Source of the DNA: Symsagittifera roscoffensis
Taxonomy: Eukaryota > Xenacoelomorpha > Acoela > Convolutidae
Direction of reading: 5' to 3'
Length of the DNA: 64,000 nucleotides
Assembly: GCF_963678635.1 (NCBI RefSeq)
Contig: NC_087064.1
Span: forward strand, 84,625,847 to 84,689,846
Of this stretch, positions 1 through 13,300 are shown one piece after another (positions within the stretch are counted from its first letter, which is position 1; the number at the start of each line of letters is the position of its first letter). The position numbers were made by a program, and so were the translations under genes. The notes beneath the pieces are model-generated. The model was not told where the DNA came from. It saw only the letters and a list, made by a program, of their open reading frames with translations, and ran no database searches.

Positions 1-17
1 GTTCGTTGACGACCTGT
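1..17 (+). other. CENP-B-box-like motif at monomer start (repeated per monomer)
   Basis: Monomer positions 1-17 read GTTCGTTGACGACCTGT. Against the mammalian CENP-B box (core pattern nTTCGnnnnAnnCGGGn), TTCG, C13 and G16 match, giving 6 of 9 core bases. The stretch TTCGTTG is identical to the human alpha-satellite box over 7 bases. A10, G14 and G15 do not match. Some monomers with GAAGA, for example at 50087 and 62303, also supply A10. This is only a resemblance: an unrelated host may have no CENP-B, and a short match can arise by chance. The same segment recurs in nearly all monomers, often with the CpG of TTCG lost (TTCATT or TTTGTT). Confidence 0.25.
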
Positions 18-69
18 TATTCTCACGCTTATCTCGCTACGATCTCACTCGTTGTTCTGTTTAAATCAA
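1..69 (+). repeat. First complete monomer (69 bp)
   Basis: This is the first full repeat unit; the next begins at base 70. It differs from the common form by CACTCGTTG in place of CACTCTTTG. Useful internal sites are HincII-type GTTGAC at monomer positions 5-10, Sau3AI GATC at 41-44 and DraI TTTAAA at 60-65, so each enzyme would cut most of the array to a ladder of about 69 bp. CpG dinucleotides lie at positions 4, 10, 26, 35 and 40. Confidence 0.95.
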
Positions 70-1506
70 GTTCGTTGACGACTCTTATTCTCACGCTTAT
101 CTCGCTACGATCTCACTCTTTGTTCTGTTTAAATCAAGTTCATTGACGACCTGTTATTCTCACGCTTATCTCGCTACGATCTCACTATTTGTTCTGTTGA
201 AATCAAGTTCGTTGACGACCTGTTATTCTCAAGCTTATCTCGCTACGATCTCACTCCTTGTTCTGTTTAAAAACAAGTTCGTTCACGACTTGTTATTCTC
301 ACGCTTATCTCGCTACGATCTCACTCTTTATTCTGATTAAATCAAGTTCGTTGACGAACTGTTTTTCTCACGCTTATCTCGCTACGATCTCACTTTTTGT
401 TCTAATTAAAAACAAGTTCGTTGACGACCTGTTATTCTCACGCTTATCTCGCTACGACCTCACTCTTTGTTCTGTTTAAATCAAGTTCGTTGACGACCTG
501 TTATTCTCAAGCTTATCTCGCTACGATCTCACTCCTTGTTCTGTTTAAAAACAAGTTCGTTCACGACTTGTTATTCTCACGCTTATCTCGCTACGATCTC
601 ACTCTTTGTTCTGATTAAATCAAGTCCGTTGACGACCTGTTATTCTCACGCTTAGCTCGCTACGATCTCACTTTTTGTTGTAATTAAAAACAAGTTCGTT
701 GACGACCTGTTATTCTCATGCTTATCTCGCTACAATCTCACTCTTTGTTTTGTTTAAATCAAGTTCGTTGATGACCTGTTATTCTCACGCTTATCTCGCT
801 ACGATCTCACTCTTTGTTCTGTTTAAATCAAGTTCGTTGACGACTGTTTTTCTCACGCTTTTCTCGCTACGATCTCACTCTTTGTTCTGTTTAAATCAAG
901 TTCATTGACGACCTGTTATTCTCACGCTTATCTCGCTACAATCTCACTCTTTGTTCTGTTTAAATCAAGTTCGTTGATGACCTGTTATTCTCAAGCTTAT
1001 CTCGCTACGGTCACACTCCTTGTTCTGTTTAAAAACAAGTTCATTCACGACTTGTTATTCTCACGCTTATCTCGCTACGATCTCACTCTTTGTTCTGATT
1101 AAATCAAGTTCGTTGACGATCTGTTATTCTTACTCTTATCTCGCTACGATCTCACTTTTTGTTCTAATTAAAAACAACTTCGTTGACGACCTGTTTTTCT
1201 CACGCTTATCTCGCTACGATCTCACTCTTTGTTCTGTTTAAATCAAGTTCGTTGACGACCTGTTATTCTCACGCTTATCTCGCTACAATCTCACTCTCTG
1301 TTCTAATTAAAAACAAGTTCGTTGACGACCTATCATTCTCACGCTTATCTCGTTACAATCTCACGCTTTGTTCTGTTTAAAAACAAGTTCGTTCACGACT
1401 TGTTATTCTCACGCTTATCTCGCTACGATCTCACTCTTTGTTCTGTTTAAATCAAGTTCGTTGACGACCTGCTATTCTCAAGCTTATCTCGCTACGATCT
1501 CACTCC

Positions 1507-2618
1507 TTGTTCTGTTTAAAAACAAGTTCGTTCACGACTTGTTATTCTCACGCTTATCTCGCTACGATCTCACTCTTTGTTCTGATTAAATCAAGTTCGT
1601 TGACGACCTGTTATTCTCACGCTTATCTCGCTACGATCTCACTTTTTGTTCTAATTAAAAACAAGTTCGTTGACGACCTGTTATTCTCACGCTTATCTCG
1701 CTACGATCTCACTCTTTGTTCTGTTTAAATCAAGTTCGTTGACGACCTGTTATTCTCACGCTTATCTCGCTACGATCTCACTCTTTGTTCTGATTAAATC
1801 AAGTTCGTTGACGATCTGTTATTCTCACTCTTATCTCGCTACGATCTCACTTTTTGTTCTAATTAAAAACAAATTCGTTGACGACCTGTTATTCTCACGC
1901 TTATCTCGCTACGATCTCACTCTTTGTTCTGTTTAAATCAAGTTCGTTGACGACCTGTTATTCTCACGCTTATCTCGCTACGATCTCACTCTCTGTTCTA
2001 ATTAAAAACAAGTTCGTTGACGACCTGTTATTCTCAAGCTTATCTCGCTACAATCTCACTCCTTGTTCTGTTTAAAAACAAGTTCGTTCACGACTTGTTA
2101 TTCTCACGCTTATCTCGCTACGATCTCACTCTTTGTTCTGATTAAATCAAGTTCGTTGACGACCTGTTATTCTCACGCTTATCTCGCTACGATCTCACTT
2201 TTTGTTCTAATTAAAAACAAGTTCGTTGACGACCTGTTATTCTCCCGCTTATCTCGCTACGATCTCACTCTTTGTTCTGTTTAAATCAAGTTCGTTGACG
2301 ACCTGTTATTCTCACGCTTATCTCGCTACGATCTCACTCTTTGTTCTGATTAAATCAAGTTCGTTGACGATCTGTTATTCTCACTCTTATCTCGCTACGA
2401 TCTCACTTTTTGTTCTAATTAAAAACAAATTCGTTGACGACCTGTTATTCTCACGCTTATCTCGCTACGATCTCACTCTTTGTTCTGTTTAAATCAAGTT
2501 CGTTGACGACCTGTTATTCTCACGCTTATCTCGCTACGATCTCACTCTCTGTTCTAATTAAAAACAAGTTCGTTGACGACCTATTATTCTCACGTTTATC
2601 TCGTTACAATCTCACGCT
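1507..2618. repeat. Tandem pair of 556-bp HOR units (8 monomers)
   Basis: The segments 1507-2062 and 2063-2618 have the same order of 69- and 70-bp monomers and differ at few bases. For example, CTCACGC in the first copy is CTCCCGC in the second near 2242. The 556-bp spacing is eight monomers, four of them 70 bp. A local unequal crossover or replication-slippage duplication explains it. Confidence 0.85.
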
Positions 2619-4302
2619 TTGTTCTGTTTAAAAACAAGTTCGTTCACGACTTGTTATTCTCACGCTTATCTCGCTACGATCTCACTCTTTGTTCTGTTTA
2701 AATCAAGTTCGTTGACGACCTGTTATTCTCAAGCTTATCTCGCTACGATCTCACTCCTTGTTCTGTTTAAAAACAAGTTCGTTCACGACTTGTTATTCTC
2801 ACGCTTATCTCGCTACGATCTCACTTTTTGTTCTAATTAAAAACAAGTTCGTTGACGACCTGTTATTCTCCCGCTTATCTCGCTACGATCTCACTCTTTG
2901 TTCTGTTTAAATCAAGTTCGTTGACGACCTGTTATTCTCACGCTTATCTCGCTACGATCTCACTCTTTGTTCTGTTTAAATCAAGTTCGTTGGCGACTGT
3001 TATTCTCACGCTTTTCTCGCTACGATCTCACTCTCTGTTCTAATTAAAAACAAGTTCGTTGACGACCTATTATTCTCACGCTTATCTCGTTACAATCTCA
3101 CGCTTTGTTCTGTTTAAAAACAAGTTCGTTCACGACTTGTTATTCTCACGCTTATCTCGCTACGATCTCACTTTTTGTTCTAATTAAAAACAAGTTCGTT
3201 GACGACCTGTTATTCTCCCGCTTATCTCGCTACGATCTCACTCTTTGTTCTGTTTAAATCAAGTTCGTTGACGACCTGTTATTCTCAAGCTTATCTCGCT
3301 ACGATCTCACTCCTTGTTCTGTTTAAAAACAAGTTCGTTCACGACTTGTTATTCTCACGCTTATCTCGCTACGATCTCACTCTTTGTTCTGTTTAAATCA
3401 AGTTCGTTGACGACCTGTTATTCTCAAGCTTATCTCGCTACGATCTCACTCCTTGTTCTGTTTAAAAACAAGTTCGTTCACGACTTGTTATTCTCACGCT
3501 TATCTCGCTACGATCTCACTTTTTGTTCTAATTAAAAACAAGTTCGTTGACGACCTGTTATTCTCCCGCTTATCTCGCTACGATCTCACTCTTTGTTCTG
3601 TTTAAATCAAGTTCGTTGACGACCTGTTATTCTCACGCTTATCTCGCTACGATCTAACTCTTTGTTCTGTTTAAATCAAGTTCGTTGGCGACTGTTATTC
3701 TCACGCTTTTCTCGCTACGATCTCACTCTCTGTTCTAATTAAAAACAAGTTCGTTGACGACCTATTATTCTCACGCTTATCTCGTTACAATCTCACGCTT
3801 TGTTCTGTTTAAAAACAAGTTCGTTCACGAATTGTTATTCTCACGCTTATCTCGCTACGATCTCACTTTCTGTTCTAATTAAAAACAAGTTCGTTGACGA
3901 CCTGTTTTTCTCCCGCTTATTTCGCTACGATCTCACTCTTTGTTCTGTTTAAATCAAGTTCGTTGACGACCTGTTATTCTCACGCTTATCTCGCTACGAT
4001 CTCACTCTTTGTTCTGTTTAAATCAAGTTCGTTGGCGACTGTTATTCTCACGCTTTTCTCGCTACGATCTCACTCTTTGTTGTGTTTAAATCAAGTTCAT
4101 TGACGACCTGTTTTTCTCACGCTTATCTCGCTACGATCTCACTCCTTGTTCTGTTTAAAAACAAGTTTGTTCACGACGTGTTATTCTCACGCTTATCTCG
4201 CTACGATCTCACTCTTTGTTCTGTTTAAATCAAGTTCGTTGACGACCTGTTATTCTCACACTTATCTTGCTACGATCTCACTCTTTGTTTTGATTAAATC
4301 AA
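2619..4302. repeat. 695-bp HOR (10 monomers) and its flank
   Basis: Positions 2619 and 3314, and 2852 and 3547, are equivalent points at 695-bp spacing, with a nested 347-bp spacing (2852/3199). A marker is the short GGCGACTGTTATTCTC monomer with CTTTTCTCGC, seen near 2992, 3687 and 4034. The block grades into the next HOR family at about 4.1-4.3 kb, where TTGCCGA and TTCGCGACC monomers appear. Confidence 0.8.
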
Positions 4303-7300
4303 GTTCATTGAAGACCTGTTATTCTCACGCTTATCTCGCTACGATCTCACTCCTTGTTCTGTTTAAAAACAAGTTCGTTCACGACTTGTTATTCTCACGC
4401 TTATCTCGCTACGATCTCACTCTTTATTCTGTTTAAATCATGTTCGTTGACGACCTGTTATTCTCACGCTTATCTCGCTACGATCTCACTCTTTCTTCTG
4501 ATTAAATCAAGTTCGTTGACGACCTGTTATTCTCACGCTTATCTCGGTATGATCTCACTCTTTGTTCTGTTTAAATCAAGTTTGTTGCCGATCTGTTTTT
4601 CTCACGCTTATCTCGCTACGATCTCACTCCTTGTTCTGTTTAAAAACAAGTTCGTTCGCGACCTGTTATTCTCACGCTTATCTCGCTACGATTTCATTCT
4701 TTGTTCTGTTTAAATCAAGTTCGTTGGCGACCTGTTTTTCTCACGCTTATCTCGCTACGATCTCACTCCTTGTTCTGTTTAAAAACAAATTCGTTCGCGA
4801 CCTGTTATTCTCACGCTTATCTCGCTACGATTTCACTCTTTGTTCTGTTTAAATCAAGTTCGTTGGCGACCTGTTATTCCTACGCTTATCTCGGTACGAT
4901 CTCACTCTTTGTTCTGTTTAAATCAAGTTTGTTGCCGACCTGTTTTTCTCACGCTTATCTCGTTACAATCTCACGCTTTGTTCTGTTTAAAAACAAGTTC
5001 GTTCACGACTTGTTATTCTCACGCTTATCTCGCTACGATCTCACTCTTTGTTCTGTTTAAATCAAGTTCGTTGACGACCTGTTATTCTCAAGCTTATCTC
5101 GCTACGATCTCACTCCTTGTTCTGTTTAAAAACAAGTTCGTTCACGACTTGTTATTCTCACGCTTATCTCGCTACGATCTCACTCTTTGTTCTGATTGAA
5201 TCAAGTTCGTTGACGACCTGTTATTCTCACGCTTATCTCGCTACGATCTCACTTTTTGTTCTAATTAAAAACAAGTTCGTTGACGACCTGTTATTCTCAC
5301 GCTTATCTCGGTACGATCTCACTCTTTGTTCTGCTTAAATCAAGTTCGTTGACGACCTGTTATTCTCAGTCTTATCTCGCTACGATCTCACTCTTTGTTC
5401 TGTTTAAATCAAGTTCGTTGGCGACTGTTATTCTCACGCTTATCTCGCTACGATCTCACTCTTTGTTGTGTTTAAATCAAGTTCATTGACGACCTGTTAT
5501 TCTCACGCTTATCTCGCTACGATCTCACTCCTTGTTCTGTTTAAAAACAGGTTTGTTCACGACGTGTTATTCTCACGCTTATCTCGCTACGATCTCACTC
5601 TTTGTTCTGTTTAAATCAAGTTCGTTGACGACCTGATATTCTCACGCTTATCTCGCTACGATCTCACTCCTTGTTCTGTTTAAAAACAAGTTCGTTCACG
5701 ACTTGTTATTCTCACACTTATCTTGCTACGATCTCACTCTTTGTTCTGATTAAATCAAGTTCATTGAAGACCTGTTATTCTCACGCTTATCTCGCTACGA
5801 TCTCACTCCTTGTTCTGTTTAAAAACAAGTTCGTTCACGACTTGTTATTCTCACGCTTATCTCGCTACGATCTCACTCTTTATTCTGTTTAAATCATGTT
5901 CGTTGACGACCTGTTATTCTCACGCTTATCTCGCTACGATCTCACTTTTTGTTCTGTTTAAAAACAAATTCGTTCGCGACCTGTTATTCTCACGCTTATC
6001 TCGCTACGATTTCATTCTTTGTTCTGTTTAAATCAAGTTCGTTGCCGATCTGTTTTTCTCACGCTTATCTCGCTACGATCTCACTCCTTGTTCTGTTTAA
6101 AAACAAGTTCGTTCGCGACCTGTTATTCTCACGCTTATCTCGCTACGATTTCATTCTTTGTTCTGTTTAAATCAAGTTCGTTGGCGAACTGTTTTTCTCA
6201 CGCTTATCTTGCTACGATCTCACTCCTTGTTCTGTTTAAAAACAAATTCGTTCGCGACCTGTTATTCTCACGCTTATCTCGCTACGATTTCACTCTTTGT
6301 TCTGTTTAAATCAAGTTCGTTGGCGACCTGTTATTCTCACGCTTATCTCGGTACGATCTCACTCTTTGTTCTGTTTAAATCAAGTTTGTTGCCGACTTGT
6401 TTTTCTCACGCTTATCTCGTTACAATCTCACGCTTTGTTCTGTTTAAAAACAAGTTCGTTCACGACTTGTTATTCTCACACTTATCTCGCTACGATCTCA
6501 CTCTTTGTTGTGTTTAAATCATGTTCGTTGACGACCTGTTATTCTCACGCTTATCTCGCTACGATCTCACTCTTTCTTCTGATTAAATCAAGTTCGTTGA
6601 CGACCTGTTATTCTCACGCTTATCTCTGTATGATCTCACTCTTTGTTCTGTTTAAATCAAGTTTGTTGCCGATCTGTTTTTCTCACGCTTATCTCGCTAC
6701 GATCTCACTCCTTGTTCTGTTTAAAAACAAGTTCGTTCGCGACCTGTTATTCTCACGCTTATCTCGCTACGATTTCATTCTTTGTTCTGTTTAAATCAAG
6801 TTCGTTGGCGACCTGTTTTTCTCACGCTTATCTCGCTACGATCTCACTCCTTGTTCTGTTTAAAAACAAATTCGTTCGCGACCTGTTATTCTCACGCTTA
6901 TCTCGCTACGATTTCACTCTTTGTTCTGTTTAAATCAAGTTCGTTGGCGACCTGTTATTCTCACGCTTATCTCGGTACGATCTCACTCTTTGTTCTGTTT
7001 AAATCAAGTTTGTTGCCGACCTGTTTTTCTCACGCTTATCTCGTTACAATCTCACGCTTTGTTCTGTTTAAAAACAAGTTCGTTCACGACTTGTTATTCT
7101 CACGCTTATCTCGCTACGATCTCACTCTTTGTTCTGTTTAAATCAAGTTCGTTGACGACCTGTTATTCTCAAGCTTATCTCGCTACGATCTCACTCCTTG
7201 TTCTGTTTAAAAACAAGTTCGTTCACGACTTGTTATTCTCACGCTTATCTCGCTACGATCTCACTCTTTGTTCTGATTGAATCAAGTTCGTTGACGACCT

Positions 7301-10300
7301 GTTATTCTCACGCTTATCTCGCTACGATCTCACTTTTTGTTCTAATTAAAAACAAGTTCGTTGACGACCTGTTATTCTCACGCTTATCTCGGTACGATCT
7401 CACTCTTTGTTCTGCTTAAATCAAGATCGTTGACGACCTGTTATTCTCAGTCTTATCTCGCTACGATCTCACTCTTTGTTCTGTTTAAATCAAGTTCGTT
7501 GGCGACTGTTATTCTCACGCTTATCTCGCTACGATCTCACTCTTTGTTGTGTTTAAATCAAGTTCATTGACGACATGTTATTCTCACGCTTATCTCGCTA
7601 CGATCTCACTCCTTGTTCTGTTTAAAAACAGGTTTGTTCACGACGTGTTATTCTCACGCTTATCTCGCTACGATCTCACTCTTTGTTCTGTTTAAATCAA
7701 GTTCGTTGACGACCTGATATTCTCACGCTTATCTCGCTACGATCTCACTCCTTGTTCTGTTTAAAAACAAGTTCGTTCACGACTTGTTATTCTCACACTT
7801 ATCTTGCTACGATCTCACTCTTTGTTCTGATTAAATCAAGTTCATTGAAGACCTGTTATTCTCACGCTTATCTCGCTACGATCTCACTCCTTGTTCTGTT
7901 TAAAAACAAGTTCGTTCACGACTTGTTATTCTCACGCTTATCTCGCTACGATCTCACTCTTTATTCTGTTTAAATCATGTTCGTTGACGACCTGTTATTC
8001 TCACGCTTATCTCGCTACGATCTCACTTTTTGTTCTGTTTAAAAACAAATTCGTTCGCGACCTGTTATTCTCACGTTTATCTCGCTACGATTTCATTCTT
8101 TGTTCTGTTTAAATCAAGTTCGTTGCCGATCTGTTTTTCTCACGCTTATCTCGCTACGATCTCACTCCTTGTTCTGTTTAAAAACAAGTTCGTTCGCGAC
8201 CTGTTATTCTCACGCTTATCTCGGTACGATCTCACTCTTTATTCTGTTTAAATCATGTTCGTTGACGACCTGTTATTCCCACGCTTATCTCGCTACGATC
8301 TCACTTTTTGTTCTGTTTAAAAACAAATTCGTTCGCGACCTGTTATTCTCACGCTTATCTCGCTACGATTTCATTCTTTGTTCTGTTTAAATCAAGTTCG
8401 TTGCCGATCTGTTTTTCTCACGCTTATCTCGCTACGATCTCACTCCTTGTTCTGTTTAAAAACAAGTTCGTTCGCGACCTGTTATTCTCACGCTTATCTC
8501 GCTACGATTTCATTCTTTGTTCTGTTTAAATCAAGTTCGTTGGCGAACTGTTTTTCTCACGCTTATCTTGCTACGATCTCACTCCTTGTTCTGTTTAAAA
8601 ACAAGTTCGTTCGCGACCTGTTATTCTCACGCTTATCTCGCTACGATTTCATTCTTTTTTCTGTTTAAATCAAGTTCGTTGGCGAACTGTTTTTCTCACG
8701 CTTATCTTGCTACGATCTCACTCCTTGTTCTGTTTAAAAACAAATTCGTTCGCGACCTGTTATTCTCACGCTTATCTCGCTACGATTTCACTCTTTGTTC
8801 TGTTTAAATCAAGTTCGTTGGCGACCTGTTATTCTCAAGCTTATCTCGCTACGATCTCACTCCTTGTTCTGTTTAAAAACAAGTTCGTTCACGACTTGTT
8901 ATTCTCACGCTTATCTCGCTACGATCTCACTCTTTGTTCTGATTGAATCAAGTTCGTTGACGACCTGTTATTCTCACGCTTATCTCGCTACGATCTCACT
9001 TTTTGTTCTAATTAAAAACAAGTTCGTTGACGACCTGTTATTCTCACGCTTATCTCGGTACGATCTCACTCTTTGTTCTGCTTAAATCAAGTTCGTTGAC
9101 GACCTGTTATTCTCAGTCTTATCTCGCTACGATCTCACTCTTTGTTCTGTTTAAATCAAGTTCGTTGGCGACTGTTATTCTCACGCTTATCTCGCTACGA
9201 TCTCACTCTTTGTTGTGTTTAAATCAAGTTCATTGACGACCTGTTATTCTCACGCTTATCTCGCTACGATCTCACTCCTTGTTCTGTTTAAAAACAGGTT
9301 TGTTCACGAAGTGTTATTCTCACGCTTATCTCGCTACGATCTCACTCTTTGTTCTGTTTAAATCAAGTTCGTTGACGACCTGATATTCTCACGCTTATCT
9401 CGCTACGATCTCACTCCTTGTTCTGTTTAAAAACAAGTTCGTTCACGACTTGTTATTCTCACACTTATCTTGCTACGATCTCACTCTTTGTTCTGATTAA
9501 ATCAAGTTCATTGAAGACCTGTTATTCTCACGCTTATCTCGCTACGATCTCACTCCTTGTTCTGTTTAAAAACAAGTTCGTTCACGACTTGTTATTCTCA
9601 CGCTTATCTCGCTACGATCTCACTCTTTATTCTGTTTAAATCATGTTCGTTGACGACCTGTTATTCTCACGCTTATCTCGCTACGATCTCACTTTTTGTT
9701 CTGTTTAAAAACAAATTCGTTCGCGACCTGTTATTCTCACGCTTATCTCGCTACGATTTCATTCTTTGTTCTGTTTAAATCAAGTTCGTTGCCGATCTGT
9801 TTTTCTCACGCTTATCTCGCTACGATCTCACTCCTTGTTCTGTTTAAAAACAAGTTCGTTCGCGACCTGTTATTCTCACGCTTATCTCGCTACGATTTCA
9901 TTCTTTGTTCTGTTTAAATCAAGTTCGTTGGCGAACTGTTTTTCTCACGCTTATCTTGCTACGATCTCACTCCTTGTTCTGTTTAAAAACAAATTCGTTC
10001 GCGACCTGTTATTCTCACGCTTATCTCGCTACGATTTCACTCTTTGTTCTGTTTAAATCAAGTTCGTTGGCGACCTGTTATTCTCACGCTTATCTCGGTA
10101 CGATCTCACTCTTTGTTCTGTTTAAATCAAGTTTGTTGCCGACTTGTTTTTCTCACGCTTATCTCGTTACAATCTCACGCTTTGTTCTGTTTAAAAACAA
10201 GTTCGTTCACGACTTGTTATTCTCACGCTTATCTCGCTACGATCTCACTCTTTGTTCTGTTTAAATCAAGTTCGTTGACGACCTGTTATTCTCAAGCTTA

Positions 10301-13300
10301 TCTCGCTACGATCTCACTCCTTGTTCTGTTTAAAAACAAGTTCGTTCACGACTTGTTATTCTCACGCTTATCTTGCTACGATCTCACTCTTTGTTCTGAT
10401 TGAATCAAGTTCGTTGACGACCTGTTATTCTCACGCTTATCTCGCTACGATCTCACTTTTTGTTCTAATTAAAAACAAGTTCGTTGACGACATGTTATTC
10501 TCACGCTTATCTCGCTACGATCTCACTCTTTGTTCTGTTTAAATCAAGTTCGTTGACGACCTGTTATTCTCAGTCTTATCTCGCTACGATCTCACTCTTT
10601 GTTCTGTTTAAATCAAGTTCGTTGGCGACTGTTATTCTCACGCTTATCTCGCTACGATCTCACTCTTTGTTCTGTTTAAATCAAGTTCGTTGACGACCTG
10701 TTATTCTCACGCTTATCTCGCTACGATCTCACTCCTTGTTCTGTTTAAAAACAGGTTTGTTCACGACGTGTTATTCTCACGCTTATCTCGCTACGATCTC
10801 ACTCTTTGTTCTGTTTAAATCAAGTTCGTTGACGACCTGATATTCTCACGCTTATCTCGCTACGATCTCACTCCTTGTTCTGTTTAAAAGCAAGTTCGTT
10901 CACGACTTGTTATTCTCACACTTATCTTGCTACGATCTCACTCTTTGTTCTGATTAAATCAAGTTCATTGAAGACCTGTTATTCTCACGCTTATCTCGCT
11001 ACGATCTCACTCCTTGTTCTGTTTAAAAACAAGTTCGTTCACGACTTGTTATTCTCACGCTTATCTCGCTACGATCTCACTCTTTATTCTGTTTAAATCA
11101 TGTTCGTTGACGACCTGTTATTCTCACGCTTATCTCGCTGCGATCTCACTTTTTTTGTTCTGTTTAAAAACAAATTCGTTCGCGACCTGTTATTCTCACG
11201 CTTATCTCGCTACGATTTCATTCTTTGTTCTGTTTAAATCAAGTTCGTTGCCGATCTGTTTTTCTCACGCTTATCTCGCTACGATCTCACTCCTTGTTCT
11301 GTTTAAAAACAAGTTCGTTCGCGACCTGTTATTCTCACGCTTATCTCGCTACGATTTCATTCTTTGTTCTGTTTAAATCAAGTTCGTTGGCGAACTGTTT
11401 TTCTCACGCTTATCTCGCTACGATCTCACTCCTTGTTCTGTTTAAAAACAAATTCGTTCGCGACCTGTTATTCTCACGCTTATCTCGCTACGATTTCACT
11501 CTTTGTTCTGTTTAAATCAAGTTCGTTGGCGACCTGTTATTCTCACGCTTATCTCGGTACGATCTCACTCTTTGTTCTGTTTAAATCAAGTTTGTTGCCG
11601 ACCTGTTTTTCTCACGCTTATCTCGTTACAATCTCACGCTTTGTTCTGTTTAAAAACAAGTTCGTTCACGACTTGTTATTCTCACGCTTATCTCGCTACG
11701 ATCTCACTCTTTGTTCTGTTTAAATCAAGTTCGTTGACGACCTGTTATTCTCAAGCTTATCTCGCTACGATCTCACTCCTTGTTCTGTTTAAAAACAAGT
11801 TCGTTAACGACTTGTTATTCTCACGCTTATCTCGCTACGATCTCACTCTTTGTTCTGATTGAATCAAGTTCGTTGACGACCTGTTATTCTCACGCTTATC
11901 TCGCTACGATCTCACTTTTTGTTCTAATTAAAAACAAGTTCGTTGACGACCTGTTATTCTCACGCTTATCTCGCTACGATCTCACTCTTTGTTCTGTTTA
12001 AATCAAGTTCGTTGACGACCTGTTATTCTCAGTCTTATCTCGCTACGATCTCACTCTTTGTTCTGTTTAAATCAAGTTCGTTGGCGACTGTTATTCTCAC
12101 GCTTATCTCGCTACGATCTCACTCTTTGTTGTGTTTAAATCAAGTTCATTGACGACCTGTTATTCTCACGCTTATCTCGCTACGATCTCACTCCTTGTTC
12201 TGTTTAAAAACAGGTTTGTTCACGACGTGTTATTCTCACGCTTATCTCGCTACGATCTCACTCTTTGTTCTGTTTAAATCAAGTTCGTTGACGACCTGAT
12301 ATTCTCACGCTTATCTCGCTACGATCTCACTCCTTGTTCTGTTTAAAAACAAGTTCGTTCACGACTTGTTATTCTCACACTTATCTTGCTACGATCTCAC
12401 TCTTTGTTCTGATTAAATCAAGTTCATTGAAGACCTGTTAGTCTCACGCTTATCTCGCTACGATCTCACTCCTTGTTCTGTTTAAAAACAAGTTCGTTCA
12501 CGACTTGTTATTCTCACGCTTATCTCGCTACGATCTCACTCTTTATTCTGTTTAAATCATGTTCGTTGACGACCTGTTATTCTCACGCTTATCTCGCTAC
12601 GATCTCACTTTTTGTTCTGTTTAAAAACAAATTCGTTCGCGACCTGTTATTCTCACGCTTATCTCGCTACGATTTCACTCTTTGTTCTGTTTAAATCAAG
12701 TTCGTTGGCGACCTGTTATTCTCACGCTTATCTCGGTACGATCTCACTCTTTGTTCTGTTTAAATCAAGTTTGTTGCCGACCTGTTTTTCTCACGCTTAT
12801 CTCGCTACGATCTCTCTCCTTGTTCTGTTTAAAAACAAGTTCGTTCGCGACCTGTTATTCTTACGCTTATCTCGCTACGATTTCACTCTTTGTTCTGTTT
12901 AAATCAAGTTCGTTGGCGACCTATTATTCTCACGCTTATCTCGCTACGATCTCACTCTTTGTTCTGTTTAAATCAAGTTCGTTGGCGACTGTTATTCTCA
13001 CGCTTGTCTCGCTACGATCTCACTCTTTGTTGTGTTTAAATCAAGTTCATTGACGACCTGTTATTCTCACGCTTATCTCGCTACGATCTCACTCCTTGTT
13101 CTGTTTAAAAACAGGTTTGTTCACGACGTGTTATTCTCACGCTTATCTCGCTACGATCTCACTCTTTGTTCTGTTTAAATCAAGTTCGTTGACGACCTGA
13201 TATTCTCACGCTTATCTCGCTACGATCTCACTCCTTGTTCTGTTTAAAAACAAGTTCGTTCACGACTTGTTATTCTCACACTTATCTTGCTACGATCTCA

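Larger units (their letters stand above)
1..1506. repeat. Mixed 69/70-bp monomers, short-range HORs
   Basis: Monomers of 69 bp (ending TTTAAATCAAG) are interleaved with 70-bp monomers (ending TTTAAAAACAAG or ATTAAAAACAAG). Diagnostic neighbours are a CTCAAGCTTATC monomer followed by one starting GTTCACGACTTG. Similar monomer groups recur at 278-bp spacing (for example 143/421, 421/699 and 905/1183), which equals four monomers. Because 70 is not a multiple of 3, each 70-bp unit shifts the reading frame, so no open frame persists. Confidence 0.85.
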
